Of a stretch of DNA of 48,522 nucleotides, positions 18,558-27,021 are shown one piece after another. Position numbers and translations under genes: made by a program. Position 1 is the stretch's first letter, and the number at the start of each line of letters is the position of its first letter. The stretch is from an uncultured Rhodospirillales bacterium. Its GTDB lineage: Bacteria > Pseudomonadota > Alphaproteobacteria > Acetobacterales > Acetobacteraceae. The DNA lies in the NCBI GenBank assembly GCA_903865895.1, contig CAIPLM010000049.1, positions 1 to 48,522 of the forward strand, written 5' to 3'. Under the pieces are notes generated by a model. That model was not told the DNA's origin and ran no database searches. It worked only from the letters and a program-made list of their open reading frames with translations.

Positions 18558-18571
18558 CTTTAAGCTTGAAA
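18558..18571. promoter_or_regulatory. Candidate MarR operator CTTTAAGCTTGAAA in the divergent gap
   Basis: TTTAAGCTTGAA is a near-perfect inverted repeat (10 of 12 positions pair) centred on AAGCTT. Thirteen of fourteen bases match the element before the ligase gene (14553-14566). It lies 33 bases upstream of the monooxygenase start and 57 bases upstream of the SDR start, within the only gap of the island, and overlaps a TAAAGA -10-like element for the leftward gene. Confidence 0.55.
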
Positions 18572-18627
18572 GAAAGCCGCCGCAATGGTGGGATGACGTG
18601 GCATCGGGCGAAACGGCAGGAGTTTAC

Positions 18628-19389
18628 ATGGAGCCATCTGGCCGTCACGCGCTGGTCACCGGCGGGGCACGCGGCATCGGCGCGGCGATCGCCCGGCGCC
18701 TCGGCGAGGCCGGCGCGCGGGTGACCATCGCCGGGCGTGACGAGGCGGCGCTCAAGGCCGCGGTGGAAAAAGGCGTGGCCGATCGCTTCGCGGTGATGGA
18801 TATCACCGACGAAACCTCCGTCACCCTCGGCCTCGCCGATGCCGAAGCGGCGGGCGGCGATATCGACATCCTCGTCAACAACGCCGGCGCGGTGGAAACC
18901 GCCCCCTTCGCCAAACTCGGCCGCCCGATGTGGGATCGCATGCTCGCGACCAACCTCACCTCGGTCTACACCCTCATGCAGATGATCCTCCCGGGGATGA
19001 CGTCGCGCGGCTACGGCCGCATCGTCAACATCGCCTCCACCGCCGGGCTGCACGGCTACCCCTATGTCGCGGCCTACGTCGCGGCCAAGCACGGCGTGAT
19101 CGGCCTCACCCGGGCGGTGTCGCTGGAGGTCGCGCGCAGCGGCGTCACGGTGAATGCGATCTGCCCCGGCTATGCCGATACCGAATTGCTGCGCGCCAGC
19201 ATCGCCGGCATCGTCACCCGCACCGGCAAGTCGGAATCCGAGGTGCTCTCCCGTTTCACCGCCGCCAACCCGCAGGGGCGGCTTGTGCTCCCCGGCGAGG
19301 TCGCGGCCGCCGTTCTCTATCTCTGCGGCGCGGGCTCGGACGCGATCACCGGCATCTCGCTCCCCATCGCCGGCGGCGAGGTGATGTAG
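18628..19389 (+). CDS. SDR-family oxidoreductase of the 2-aminobenzoyl-CoA island
   Basis: A 253-residue classical short-chain dehydrogenase: TGGARGIG at 11-18, NNAG near 84-87, Ser137, and Tyr150/Lys154 in the YVAAK active site. It would reduce a ketone or oxidise an alcohol with NAD(P)H. In this setting a likely substrate is the oxo group of the ring-reduced CoA intermediate or the later 3-hydroxyacyl-CoA, which is inference. AGGAG sits 5-6 bases before the chosen ATG; an upstream GTG at 18598 is less likely. It leads the SDR-marR-ridA operon. Confidence 0.86.
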   Translation: MEPSGRHALVTGGARGIGAAIARRLGEAGARVTIAGRDEAALKAAVEKGVADRFAVMDITDETSVTLGLADAEAAGGDIDILVNNAGAVETAPFAKLGRPMWDRMLATNLTSVYTLMQMILPGMTSRGYGRIVNIASTAGLHGYPYVAAYVAAKHGVIGLTRAVSLEVARSGVTVNAICPGYADTELLRASIAGIVTRTGKSESEVLSRFTAANPQGRLVLPGEVAAAVLYLCGAGSDAITGISLPIAGGEVM

Positions 19390-19390
19390 G

Positions 19391-19876
19391 GTGATCGACG
19401 CCGAGACCCGCCTCGATGAACATCCTGATGACCACAAGGACGAAACCCGGCTTTGGCTGCGGCTGCTCACCTGCGCCACGATGATCGAGAGCGAAATCCG
19501 CTCCCGCCTCCGCCGCGATTTCGGCGTCACGCTCCCGCGCTTCGATCTCATGGCCCAGCTCGAAAAAGCCCCGGATGGATTGACCCTCGGCGCCCTCTCG
19601 CGCCGCATGATGGTCTCCAACGGCAATGTCACCGGCCTCGTCCAGAGCCTGTTGCGTGACGGCATGGTGGAGCGGATCGCCCAGCCCACCGATCGGCGCA
19701 CCACCTCCGTCCGCCTCACCGAAGCGGGCCACGCCAGTTTCGCCGCCATGGCCGCGGCCCATGGCGCATGGCTCGGCGCCATGTTCGCCCGCGTCCCCGC
19801 GCCCGACCGCGCCGCCCTGATGGCCACCCTAGCCGCGCTGAAAACCTCCGTGCGCGCCGATGTGAAGGAACCCTGA
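19391..19876 (+). CDS. MarR-family transcriptional regulator
   Basis: A 161-residue winged-helix regulator. The recognition region reads [20 protein letters not shown], followed by the wing [21 protein letters not shown], typical of MarR proteins that bind palindromes as dimers and release on binding an aromatic or CoA-thioester ligand. It starts with GTG one base after the SDR stop, and its TGA overlaps the RidA ATG (TGATG). The repeated CTTTAAG(C/G)TTGAAA elements are candidate targets, making it the probable repressor of the island, including its own operon. Confidence 0.88.
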   Translation: MIDAETRLDEHPDDHKDETRLWLRLLTCATMIESEIRSRLRRDFGVTLPRFDLMAQLEKAPDGLTLGALSRRMMVSNGNVTGLVQSLLRDGMVERIAQPTDRRTTSVRLTEAGHASFAAMAAAHGAWLGAMFARVPAPDRAALMATLAALKTSVRADVKEP

Positions 19877-20271
19877 TGCTCGACGTTCTCCACCCCGCCT
19901 CCTGGCCGCGCCCCAAGGGCTATTCCAGCGCGATGATGGGCACCGGCACCTTCGTGCTCCTCAGCGGCCAGGTCGGCTGGGACGAGCAGGGCGTCTTCGC
20001 CGAGGGCATGGTGCCGCAGATCGCCCAGGCGCTGCGCAACATCGTCGCCATCCTCGCCGAGGCCAAAGCGGGCCCCGACAGCATCGCCCGTCTCGTCTGG
20101 TACGTGACGGACATGGAAGCCTACCGGGAAGCCGGCCCGGCGTTGGGCGCGGCATGGCGCGAGATCATGGGCCGCACCTACCCGGCCATGGCGGTGATCG
20201 GCGTCTCCTCCCTGGTCGAGCGCGAGGCCCTGGTGGAGATCGAGGCGGTGGCGATACTTCCTCAGGCCTAG
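19876..20271 (+). CDS. RidA/YjgF-family protein lacking the catalytic arginine
   Basis: A 131-residue Rid-fold protein ([31 protein letters not shown]-terminal [10 protein letters not shown]). Canonical RidA uses Arg105 (PARSxVxV) to hydrolyse reactive enamines and imines. The aligned segment here is YPAMAVIGV, with Met at residue 105, so it belongs with the Arg-lacking Rid subfamilies. The island should make an enamine CoA thioester, so a role in handling or deaminating that intermediate is attractive, but the chemistry must differ from E. coli RidA. The stop shares CTAG with the stop of the convergent next gene. Confidence 0.85.
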   Translation: MLDVLHPASWPRPKGYSSAMMGTGTFVLLSGQVGWDEQGVFAEGMVPQIAQALRNIVAILAEAKAGPDSIARLVWYVTDMEAYREAGPALGAAWREIMGRTYPAMAVIGVSSLVEREALVEIEAVAILPQA

Positions 20272-21548
20272 CCCCCCGCTTTCAGGGTGGCCTCCGCCGC
20301 CTTCGCCCAGCGCTGCTGATTGGCCTTCTGCTGCTCCGTCGCCTTGCCCTCCTCGGCGATCTTCCGCCCCAGCGCGACAAACGTCGGAATATCCGCATCC
20401 GCCAGCGGCGCCATCGCCCGCTTGCGCGCCATTGCGGCGGCGACATGTGGCGCCAGCTCCTCGGCTTTCGCCTGCTGCCGCGCCGCCTCCCGCGCATGGA
20501 ACTCCGGCATCACCTTGGCCGCGAACAACTCCATCGCCTCGCAGATATGGGCATGGCGGTTCTTCCCGGCCTGCTGGATGAACGTCACCTGGTCCACCCC
20601 CGCCGCCTCGAAGCCCCGCAGATGCGCCCGCAACTGATCCGGCGTGCCGATCCCGCGATCTGCCCCCGCCGGCGGCAGCGAGCCCCGCACCCGCTCGAAA
20701 TTCGCCCAGATATCCGTCCGTCCCGGCTTATGCTCGCCGAAGATATAGTGATGCGCCAGCGCATAGCCGAAGAACTGGAACCCATCCTCGCCCCGCCGCC
20801 TGGCCTCCGCCTCGTCCTCATGGCAGGAAAACCCGGTGACCATCGCGACATTCGGGTTCACCGCATGCCCGATCGGCACACACTCCTCCTTGAAGATGCG
20901 ATAGTAATCATCCACCCACAGCTTGGCCTCCTCGGGGCTGACGAAGGCGAACGTCAGCGCGCCAATGCCGAGCCGCGCCGCCATCTTGATCGTCTCGCGG
21001 TTGGAGCACGCCACCCACACCGGCGGATGCGGCTTCTGCGCCGGCTTCGGCACCACGTTGCGCGTGGGCATGGAGAAATACGTGCCGGCGAAACCCGGAT
21101 AGGGGTTCATCACCATCATGTTGAGCACCTGCTCAACCGTCTCGGTCCACATCGCCCGCTTCTCATCGAACGGCACGCCGAACCCGCCCAACTCCATCAG
21201 CGCCGCACTCTCCCCGGTGCCGAACTCCACCCGACCGTTGGAAACCAGATCGAGCGCCGCGATCCGCTCGGCGATGCGGGCAGGATGATTGTAGTTCGGC
21301 GGCATCAGCACGATGCCATGGCCGAGCCGGATGCGCTTGGTGCGCTGCGAACAGGCGGCGAGGAACACCTCGGGCGCTGAGGAATGCGAGTATTCCTCAA
21401 GGAAATGGTGCTCGACCTCCCAGGCATAGTCGATGCCCAACCGGTCCGCGAGTTCCACCTGGTCCAGCGCCTCCTGATAGATGCGCTGCTCGTCGCCCTC
21501 GCCCCATGGGCGCGGAAGCTGATGCTCGTAGAAAATCCCGAATTTCAT
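20268..21548 (-). CDS. LLM-class (luciferase-like) flavin-dependent monooxygenase
   Basis: A 426-residue TIM-barrel flavin monooxygenase. It starts [15 protein letters not shown] and contains [37 protein letters not shown] and [19 protein letters not shown], as in bacterial-luciferase-like enzymes. A charged Ala/Lys-rich C-terminal extension of about 80 residues follows the barrel. The substrate is unknown. GGGAGG precedes the ATG at 21548; the frame continues upstream into the TPR gene but without a domain. It overlaps the upstream TPR gene by 4 bases (ATGA), so they form an operon. Convergent with the RidA-like gene. Confidence 0.87.
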   Translation of the reverse strand: MKFGIFYEHQLPRPWGEGDEQRIYQEALDQVELADRLGIDYAWEVEHHFLEEYSHSSAPEVFLAACSQRTKRIRLGHGIVLMPPNYNHPARIAERIAALDLVSNGRVEFGTGESAALMELGGFGVPFDEKRAMWTETVEQVLNMMVMNPYPGFAGTYFSMPTRNVVPKPAQKPHPPVWVACSNRETIKMAARLGIGALTFAFVSPEEAKLWVDDYYRIFKEECVPIGHAVNPNVAMVTGFSCHEDEAEARRRGEDGFQFFGYALAHHYIFGEHKPGRTDIWANFERVRGSLPPAGADRGIGTPDQLRAHLRGFEAAGVDQVTFIQQAGKNRHAHICEAMELFAAKVMPEFHAREAARQQAKAEELAPHVAAAMARKRAMAPLADADIPTFVALGRKIAEEGKATEQQKANQQRWAKAAEATLKAGG

Positions 21549-22066
21549 GGCCTGCCTCCCCGGCATTTTCCGGGAGCCTGCCGGGAAGCTGCCCCGAGGT
21601 CCATCCCCGCCGCCGCGAGGGCCTGCTCCATCTCCTGCCGCCCCGCCGTGTCCACGCGCGACTTTCGGGTGATCAGGCCGTGGATATAGCGGCCGGCCGC
21701 GGTCAACCCGGCGAGCCACTCGACCTCGCTGAGGTCGGCGCGCGCCTTGTCGTAATCGCCGAGTTGCAGCCAGGCGACTGCGCGATTGAACCAGGCGCTG
21801 GCATAGCGCGGGTTGGCCGCCAGCGCGGCCTCGAAATCCGCATCGGCCAGCGCGAATTGCTGCCGGCGGAAGAAGGCTTCACCTCGGTGCTGATGGGTGG
21901 TGGCGGTATCGGCCCCCCCGAGCCTTCCGGGCCGCAGCAAGGCCGTGCCGGCTGCGATCGCCGCGTCGGGATTGCCCGCGACCGAACACGCCACCAACTG
22001 CGCCGCCACGTCTTCCTTGGCGGCACAGCCCAGCACCAGCAAACACATGAGCAGCCCAGACCGCAT
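21545..22066 (-). CDS. Tetratricopeptide-repeat protein, possible lipoprotein
   Basis: A 173-residue protein with an N-terminal hydrophobic signal ending LVLGCAAKED, a loose lipobox with Cys14. At least one good TPR pair is seen at about residues 59-112 (HQHRGEAFFRRQQFALADAD, then YASAWFNRAVAWLQLGDYDK). TPRs mediate protein contacts. If the signal is real it would sit in the periplasm on a membrane, although its operon partner is a cytoplasmic-type flavin enzyme with no signal. No other function can be assigned. Confidence 0.65.
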   Translation of the reverse strand: MRSGLLMCLLVLGCAAKEDVAAQLVACSVAGNPDAAIAAGTALLRPGRLGGADTATTHQHRGEAFFRRQQFALADADFEAALAANPRYASAWFNRAVAWLQLGDYDKARADLSEVEWLAGLTAAGRYIHGLITRKSRVDTAGRQEMEQALAAAGMDLGAASRQAPGKCRGGRP

Positions 22067-22117
22067 CTGCCGATCTACCCGAACGATACGGGAGTGCCAG
22101 CGCGATGCAGTAACGAG

Positions 22118-23653
22118 TCAAACCGTCTGGCAGTCTGCCCCGTCGAGAAACCTCTCGGCCTCGTGCACGCATTCCCGCTTCCGCGCCTCGCTCCAGCCCG
22201 CCAGCGTGCGGTAGGGCATGGCCATGCGAGGGTTGCCGGCGAGGTGGTCCGCATTGCGGATCAGGAAGGCCCAGTAGAGATAGTTGAACGGGCAGGCGCC
22301 GGGCCCGGATTTCCGCGCCACGTCATAGGCACAGCCACCGCAGAAATCCGACATGCGGTTGATATAGGCGCCGGACGCCGCGTAGGGCTTGGAGGCCATG
22401 CGCCCACCATCGGCGAACACCGCCATGCCCAGCGTGTTCGGCATCTCCACCCATTCCAGTGCGTCCGCGTAAACGGCGAGGTACCAGCGCTCGATCTCCC
22501 GCGGCGCCACCCCCGCCAACAGGGCGAAATTTCCGGTGAGCATCAGGCGCTGGATGTGGTGGGAATAGGCGTGCTCGCGCGTGTCCCCGATCGCCGCGCG
22601 CAGGCAGCGCATCCGGGTCTCGCCGGTCCAGTAGAACTCCGGCAGCGGCCGATCGGCGCCGAGCGCATTGGCCTCGGCATAGCCCGGCATCAGCGTCCAG
22701 TAGACGCCGCGGACATATTCGCGCCAGCCGAGAATCTGCCGGATGAACCCCTCCACCGCGTTGAGCGGCGCCCGTCCATCGCGATAGGCGGCCTCGGCGG
22801 CGGCGCAAACCTCGCGCGGGGCGAGCAGGCCAAGGTTGAGCGCGGGGGCCAGCAGGGAGTGGTAGAGGAAGGGCGCGCCCGCCTGCATCGCGTCTTGATA
22901 GTCGCCGAAGCGGGGCAAACCATGCACGATGAAGTCACCGAGCGCGGCCAGCGCATCCGCCCGGGTCACCGGCCAGCCGAAGCCATCGAGCGTGCCGAAA
23001 TGCTCGCCGAAGCGCGCGGCCACCAGCGCCATCACCTCGCGCGTCACGGCATCGGGCGGGAAGCGGCGGCGGGCGGGCAGGGGATGGCCGGCGGGCAGGC
23101 GCTTGCGGTTCTCGGCGTCGTAATTCCATTCCCCACCGGCGGGCGCCTCGCCCTTCATCAGCACGCCATGCTCGCGCCGCATCTCCCGATAGAAATACTC
23201 CATCCGCCAACCCTTCCGCCCCCTGGTCCAGGCGGCGAAGCGCGGCTTGCTCGCGAAGAACCGCGTGTCGGCGCGGATCTCGACCGGCAGGCCGAAGCGC
23301 GCGGCCCAACTTTCCGCCATCGCCTGCACCCGCCACTCCCCGGGCTCGGTGAGCACGATGTGCCGCGCGCCATGGCGGGCGATGGCGCGTTCCACCTCGC
23401 CGGTGAAGCTGCCGGTATTGGCGGGGTCATCGAGGCGCACGTAGTCCACCGTGATGCCGCGGCCACGCAGTTCATAGGCGAAGTGCCGCATGGCGCTGAG
23501 AAACAGCACGATTTTCTGCTGATGGTGCGGCACATGGCCGCACTCCTCCATCGCCTCCACCATCAACACCACGTCGCCAGCTGGGTCGATGCCATCGAGC
23601 GCGGCGATATCGGGCGTGAGCTGATCGCCCAGCACCAGACGCAGCGTCGTCAT
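22118..23653 (-). CDS. phrB: Iron-sulfur bacterial cryptochrome/(6-4) photolyase (PhrB/FeS-BCP family)
   Basis: A 511-residue flavoprotein predicted to repair UV-made (6-4) photoproducts with blue light. Cys350, Cys438, Cys441 and Cys454 occur at the residue numbers of the [4Fe-4S] ligands of Agrobacterium PhrB (CGGC, then 13 residues to GACPFN). His365 and His366 (YSHHIQRLM) also align with its active-site histidines. The N-terminus [12 protein letters not shown] begins the lumazine-binding photolyase domain, and the 511-residue length is close to PhrB. Start chosen at 23653, where ATGA overlaps the stop of the DUF2256 gene. No SOS box is seen upstream. Confidence 0.92.
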   Translation of the reverse strand: MTTLRLVLGDQLTPDIAALDGIDPAGDVVLMVEAMEECGHVPHHQQKIVLFLSAMRHFAYELRGRGITVDYVRLDDPANTGSFTGEVERAIARHGARHIVLTEPGEWRVQAMAESWAARFGLPVEIRADTRFFASKPRFAAWTRGRKGWRMEYFYREMRREHGVLMKGEAPAGGEWNYDAENRKRLPAGHPLPARRRFPPDAVTREVMALVAARFGEHFGTLDGFGWPVTRADALAALGDFIVHGLPRFGDYQDAMQAGAPFLYHSLLAPALNLGLLAPREVCAAAEAAYRDGRAPLNAVEGFIRQILGWREYVRGVYWTLMPGYAEANALGADRPLPEFYWTGETRMRCLRAAIGDTREHAYSHHIQRLMLTGNFALLAGVAPREIERWYLAVYADALEWVEMPNTLGMAVFADGGRMASKPYAASGAYINRMSDFCGGCAYDVARKSGPGACPFNYLYWAFLIRNADHLAGNPRMAMPYRTLAGWSEARKRECVHEAERFLDGADCQTV

Positions 23654-23799
23654 CGCGCGGCTTTCGCGGTGCGGCAGCGATCGGAGCAATATTTCACCGC
23701 ATCCCAATCCCTCGCCCATTTGCGCCGCCACGCGAAGGGGCGGTTGCAGGCGAGGCAGATCTTGGTGGGCAATTCGGCTTTGCGGCGCATTCTGGGCAT
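23650..23799 (-). CDS. DUF2256 zinc-ribbon mini-protein
   Basis: A 49-residue basic protein with Cys15/Cys18 ([10 protein letters not shown]) and Cys39/Cys43 (KYCSDRC), plus the conserved [15 protein letters not shown] block, which identifies DUF2256. Four cysteines suggest one zinc. Its stop overlaps the photolyase ATG by 4 bases; DUF2256 genes are often found beside FeS-type or CRY-like photolyases, so a shared role in light response or DNA repair is likely though not established. An alternative start is the Met at residue 4. Confidence 0.85.
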   Translation of the reverse strand: MPRMRRKAELPTKICLACNRPFAWRRKWARDWDAVKYCSDRCRTAKAAR

Positions 23800-23893
23800 C
23801 ACGCCCAGATGGCGGGAGGGCAGGGGGTTTCAAGCCGCGGTTGGCGCGGGTGAGGGCCGCCTTTATGGTCCGCGGGCGACGGCGGAGGCAGGC

Positions 23894-25027
23894 ATGGCGG
23901 CGAGCGGCAACTGGGTGGCGCTGGCGATGCTCGGGCTCGGCACCTTCGCCATCGGCACCGACAGCCATTTCGTGATCGGCATCCTCGATCTCGTCGCCCG
24001 CGACCTCGGCGTGAGCGGCCCCCAGGCGGGCCAGCTGGTAACGCTGTTTTCCCTCACCTACGCTATCAGCGCCCCCATCTTCGGCTGGCTGCTCGGCGGG
24101 TTTGACCGGCGGGTGGCGCTTCTGCTCGCTGCCCTGCTGTTCATCGCCGGCAACGCGATCTGCGGCATCGCCGTGTCCTTTCCGGTGATGGCAGCGGGGC
24201 GCGTCCTGGCGGCCTGTGGGGCGGGGATGTATGTGCCGCTCGCCTTCGCGGTGGCGAGCGACCTCGCCGGGCCGGCGCGGCGCGGGGTGGCGCTGTCGAT
24301 TATTGTCGGCGGCATGACGCTGGCGACCGCGCTCGGCGTGCCCGCCGGAACCTTCGCGGCGCGCTTCGTCGATTGGCAGGTGCTGTTCTTCGCCATCGCC
24401 GGGATCGGCGCCGTCATGCTGGTGTTGCTGGCGGCCTTCCTGCCACCGCTATCACCCCCACCGGCGGCCACGCTGCGGGAGCGGCTGCTGCCCGCCGGCA
24501 ATCCCCGCGTGCTGGCCGCGCTTCTGATGACCTTCCTCGTCGTGCTCTCGGAATTCACCCTCTACGCCTATATCGGCATCGTCTTCGCCGGCCCTTTGGC
24601 GCTGGTGCTGCCGGCGGTGCTGCTGGGCTTCGGCATCGGCAGTTTCCTCGGCAATCTCATGGTCGGCTTCGCCACCGACCGCTTCGGCCCGCGCCGCATC
24701 CTGCTCGGCGCGGTGACCGTGCAGACCCTGCTGCTACCGGCGATCGTGCTGGTGCGCGACGTGCCCCTCCTGCCCGTGGCGATTGCCTTCGCCTGGGGCG
24801 TGGTGAGCTATATGTATCTGGTGCCGATCCAACATCGGCTTGTCGACCTGTCGCGCGAGGCCGGGCCGATGACGCTCTCGCTCAATTCCTCCGCGATCTA
24901 TCTTGGCATCGCCGGCGGCGGCGCGCTGGGCGGCGGCATTCTCGCCTTCGCCGGGCCGGATGGCCTAGCGGCCGGTGCGGCCGGGCTCGGCGCGATGGCG
25001 GTGACCATCATCCTGCGCCGGTTTTGA
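23894..25027 (+). CDS. MFS transporter (drug:H+ antiporter 1 / AraJ-like)
   Basis: A 377-residue inner-membrane transporter with about 12 predicted helices. The loop between helices 2 and 3 reads GWLLGGFDRRVALL (MFS motif A-like), the symmetric loop reads GFATDRFGPRRILLG, and GVPAGTFAARFVDWQ resembles motif C. The protein fits sugar- and drug-efflux members of DHA1. A GGAGG-containing ribosome binding site lies about 8 bases before the ATG. A long open frame extends upstream but contains no recognisable domain. Substrate unknown. Confidence 0.88.
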   Translation: MAASGNWVALAMLGLGTFAIGTDSHFVIGILDLVARDLGVSGPQAGQLVTLFSLTYAISAPIFGWLLGGFDRRVALLLAALLFIAGNAICGIAVSFPVMAAGRVLAACGAGMYVPLAFAVASDLAGPARRGVALSIIVGGMTLATALGVPAGTFAARFVDWQVLFFAIAGIGAVMLVLLAAFLPPLSPPPAATLRERLLPAGNPRVLAALLMTFLVVLSEFTLYAYIGIVFAGPLALVLPAVLLGFGIGSFLGNLMVGFATDRFGPRRILLGAVTVQTLLLPAIVLVRDVPLLPVAIAFAWGVVSYMYLVPIQHRLVDLSREAGPMTLSLNSSAIYLGIAGGGALGGGILAFAGPDGLAAGAAGLGAMAVTIILRRF

Positions 25028-25089
25028 GCCCGGCTGGACGCCGCCCGGCGCAGCCGCCTATGGTTCCACCTCGTCAAGGAGGCCATGCC

Positions 25090-25809
25090 ATGCTCGTATC
25101 CCGCCGACGTGAATTCCTGTTCGGAGTGTCTGCCATGGGCGCCATCGCCGCCACCGGCGCGCGCGCTGCCGCCGCCATCAAGCCGGGTTCGACCGACGCC
25201 TTCATCGTGATCGACGTGCAGAACTGCTTCGTCCCCGGCGGCAGCCTCGCCGTGGGCAAGGGCGACGAGGTGGTGCCGATCATCAACAAGCTCGCCCGCG
25301 CCTTCGCCAATGTGGTGGCGACGCAGGATTGGCACACGCCGGGCCACGCCTCCTTCGCCTCCGCCCACGCAGGGAAGAAGCCGTTCGACAGCGTGAAGAT
25401 GCCCTATGGGAACCAGGTGCTGTGGCCGGACCATTGCGTGCAGGGCACGCCGGGGGCGGAACTGGTGAAGGAGCTGTCGCTGCCGCATGCCGAACTGATC
25501 CTGCGCAAGGGCTACCGCCCGGCGGTGGACAGCTATTCCGCCTTCAACGAGGCCGACGGCACACCGACCGGGCTCTCCGCCTATCTGCGCGAGCGGAAAA
25601 TCAAGCGGGTGTTCCTCGCCGGGCTCGCCACCGATTTCTGCGTCGCCTGGTCGGCGGTGGATGCGCGCAAGAATGGCTTCGCGGCCGCGGTGATCGAGGA
25701 TGCCTGCCGCGGCATCGATGCCAATGGCTCGCTGGCCGCCGCCTGGGCCAGCATGAAGAAGGCGGGCGTGCAACGCATCCAATCGGCCGATATCGCCATG
25801 CCCGCCTGA
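25090..25809 (+). CDS. Nicotinamidase/isochorismatase-family amidase with a Tat-type signal
   Basis: A 239-residue cysteine hydrolase. It has the PncA triad Asp42 (VIDVQNCF), Lys140 (LRKGYR) and Cys184 (ATDFCV), and metal ligands Asp80, His82 and His86 (QDWHTPGH), so it should convert nicotinamide to nicotinate for NAD salvage. Before this sits a 30-residue leader, RRREFLFGVSAMGAIAATGA and RA, with a Tat-like twin arginine, so it appears to be exported. Cytoplasmic PncA proteins lack this. AAGGAGG precedes the ATG. Confidence 0.88.
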   Translation: MLVSRRREFLFGVSAMGAIAATGARAAAAIKPGSTDAFIVIDVQNCFVPGGSLAVGKGDEVVPIINKLARAFANVVATQDWHTPGHASFASAHAGKKPFDSVKMPYGNQVLWPDHCVQGTPGAELVKELSLPHAELILRKGYRPAVDSYSAFNEADGTPTGLSAYLRERKIKRVFLAGLATDFCVAWSAVDARKNGFAAAVIEDACRGIDANGSLAAAWASMKKAGVQRIQSADIAMPA

Positions 25810-25836
25810 CCTCGGCGGCGGAGGGAACCAAGAAGA

Positions 25837-27021
25837 ATGAGCGAACGAACGCTGCGCGGGAAAACCGCGATCGCCGGCATCGGCGAGACCACCTATTACC
25901 GCCATGGCAAGTCGCCGGACAGCGAGTTCAAGCTGGCGCTGGAAGCCATCGTGCGCGCCTGCGAGGACGCCGGCATCAGCCCGCGAGACGTCGATGGCTT
26001 CGCCTCCTACGGCAATGACCGTTCGGATGCCGGGCGGCTGGCGGCGGCCTTGGGCATCAAGGAACTGCGCTTCTCCAACATGTTCTGGGGCGGCGGTGGC
26101 GGCGGGGTATGCGGCGCGGTGGGCAATGCGGCCGCCGCGGTGGTGACGGGGATGGCGGATTGCGTGATCGCCTTCCGCTCCCTCGCCCAGGGCCAGTTCG
26201 CCCGCTACGGCCGCAGCGGCGGGGCGCCGATCGCGGCGGGGGATGACGCCTTCCTGTTCCCCTACGGCCTGATGTCCCCCGCGCAGCGCTTCGCCATGAA
26301 GGTGACGCGCTTCATGCACGATCACGGCATCCGCCAGGAGGCACTGCGGGCGATCTCGCTCGCCTGCTACCACCACGCGCAGAACAACCCCAACGCGGTG
26401 ATGCGCGGCCGGCCGCTCGATGCCGCGATGTACGATGCCTCGCGCTGGATCATCGAGCCGCATTTCCACCTCTATGACTGCTGCCAGGAAAACGACGGCG
26501 CGGCCGCCGTGCTGGTGGTGCCGGCGGAGCGGGCGCGGGATTTGCGCAACACCCCGGCCTATCTGCTCGCCTGCGGCCAGGGCAGCGACCATCGCAGCGC
26601 GGCGCCGGTGCACAACATGCCGGATTACCCGGGCTCCCACTTCAAGAGCCTGGCGCCTCGCATGTACGAAATGGCCAAGCTCGGCCCGGCGGACATGGGC
26701 ATCGTGCAGTGCTACGAGAATTTCACCGGCGGCGTGCTGATGAGCCTGGTGGAGCACGGGCTGGTGCCGGCCGATCAGGCCAATGAAATGCTGACGGCGG
26801 AGAACCTCATGGTGGAAGGCGGCGCCATGCCGCTCAACACCTCCGGCGGCAATCTCGCGGAATGCTACATGCACGGGCTCGAAATGGTGATCGAGGCGGT
26901 GCGCCAGATCCGCGGCACCGCGATCAACCAGGTGAAGCGCAACGACGCCGCCATCGTCATCGGCGGGCCGATGGTCACCCCGGTGAGCTCCCTCATTCTC
27001 GGTTCGGAGGCCACGCTGTGA
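25837..27021 (+). CDS. Thiolase-like (SCP2/lipid-transfer type) acyl-CoA enzyme with a non-standard active site
   Basis: A 394-residue thiolase-fold protein of the SCP2-like group. Normal thiolases have a reactive Cys in a CASG-type loop and a GHP histidine. Here the glycine-rich loop GGGGGGVCGAV has a Cys92 in a poor context, the usual NEAF position reads CYENFTGG (Tyr293), and the GHP region reads NTSGGNLAECYMHG (Tyr344). Tyrosines there resemble the retro-aldol SCP2-like enzyme Ltp2, which also works with a DUF35 partner. Such a partner follows immediately with a 4-base overlap. A beta-hydroxyacyl-CoA aldolase or condensing role fits better than plain thiolysis; the substrate is unknown. 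Confidence 0.82.
   Translation: MSERTLRGKTAIAGIGETTYYRHGKSPDSEFKLALEAIVRACEDAGISPRDVDGFASYGNDRSDAGRLAAALGIKELRFSNMFWGGGGGGVCGAVGNAAAAVVTGMADCVIAFRSLAQGQFARYGRSGGAPIAAGDDAFLFPYGLMSPAQRFAMKVTRFMHDHGIRQEALRAISLACYHHAQNNPNAVMRGRPLDAAMYDASRWIIEPHFHLYDCCQENDGAAAVLVVPAERARDLRNTPAYLLACGQGSDHRSAAPVHNMPDYPGSHFKSLAPRMYEMAKLGPADMGIVQCYENFTGGVLMSLVEHGLVPADQANEMLTAENLMVEGGAMPLNTSGGNLAECYMHGLEMVIEAVRQIRGTAINQVKRNDAAIVIGGPMVTPVSSLILGSEATL

Noticed and set aside
18526-19893. N-terminal extension of the monooxygenase/reductase to 19893
   Set aside because: The extension is antisense to the SDR and MarR genes; AGGAG and the GGGPAG fold fix the start at 18525.
21506-23893. Long rightward open frame upstream of the MFS gene
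   Set aside because: It is antisense to the LLM, TPR, photolyase and DUF2256 genes and has no recognisable domain; the MFS protein starts at its own ribosome binding site.
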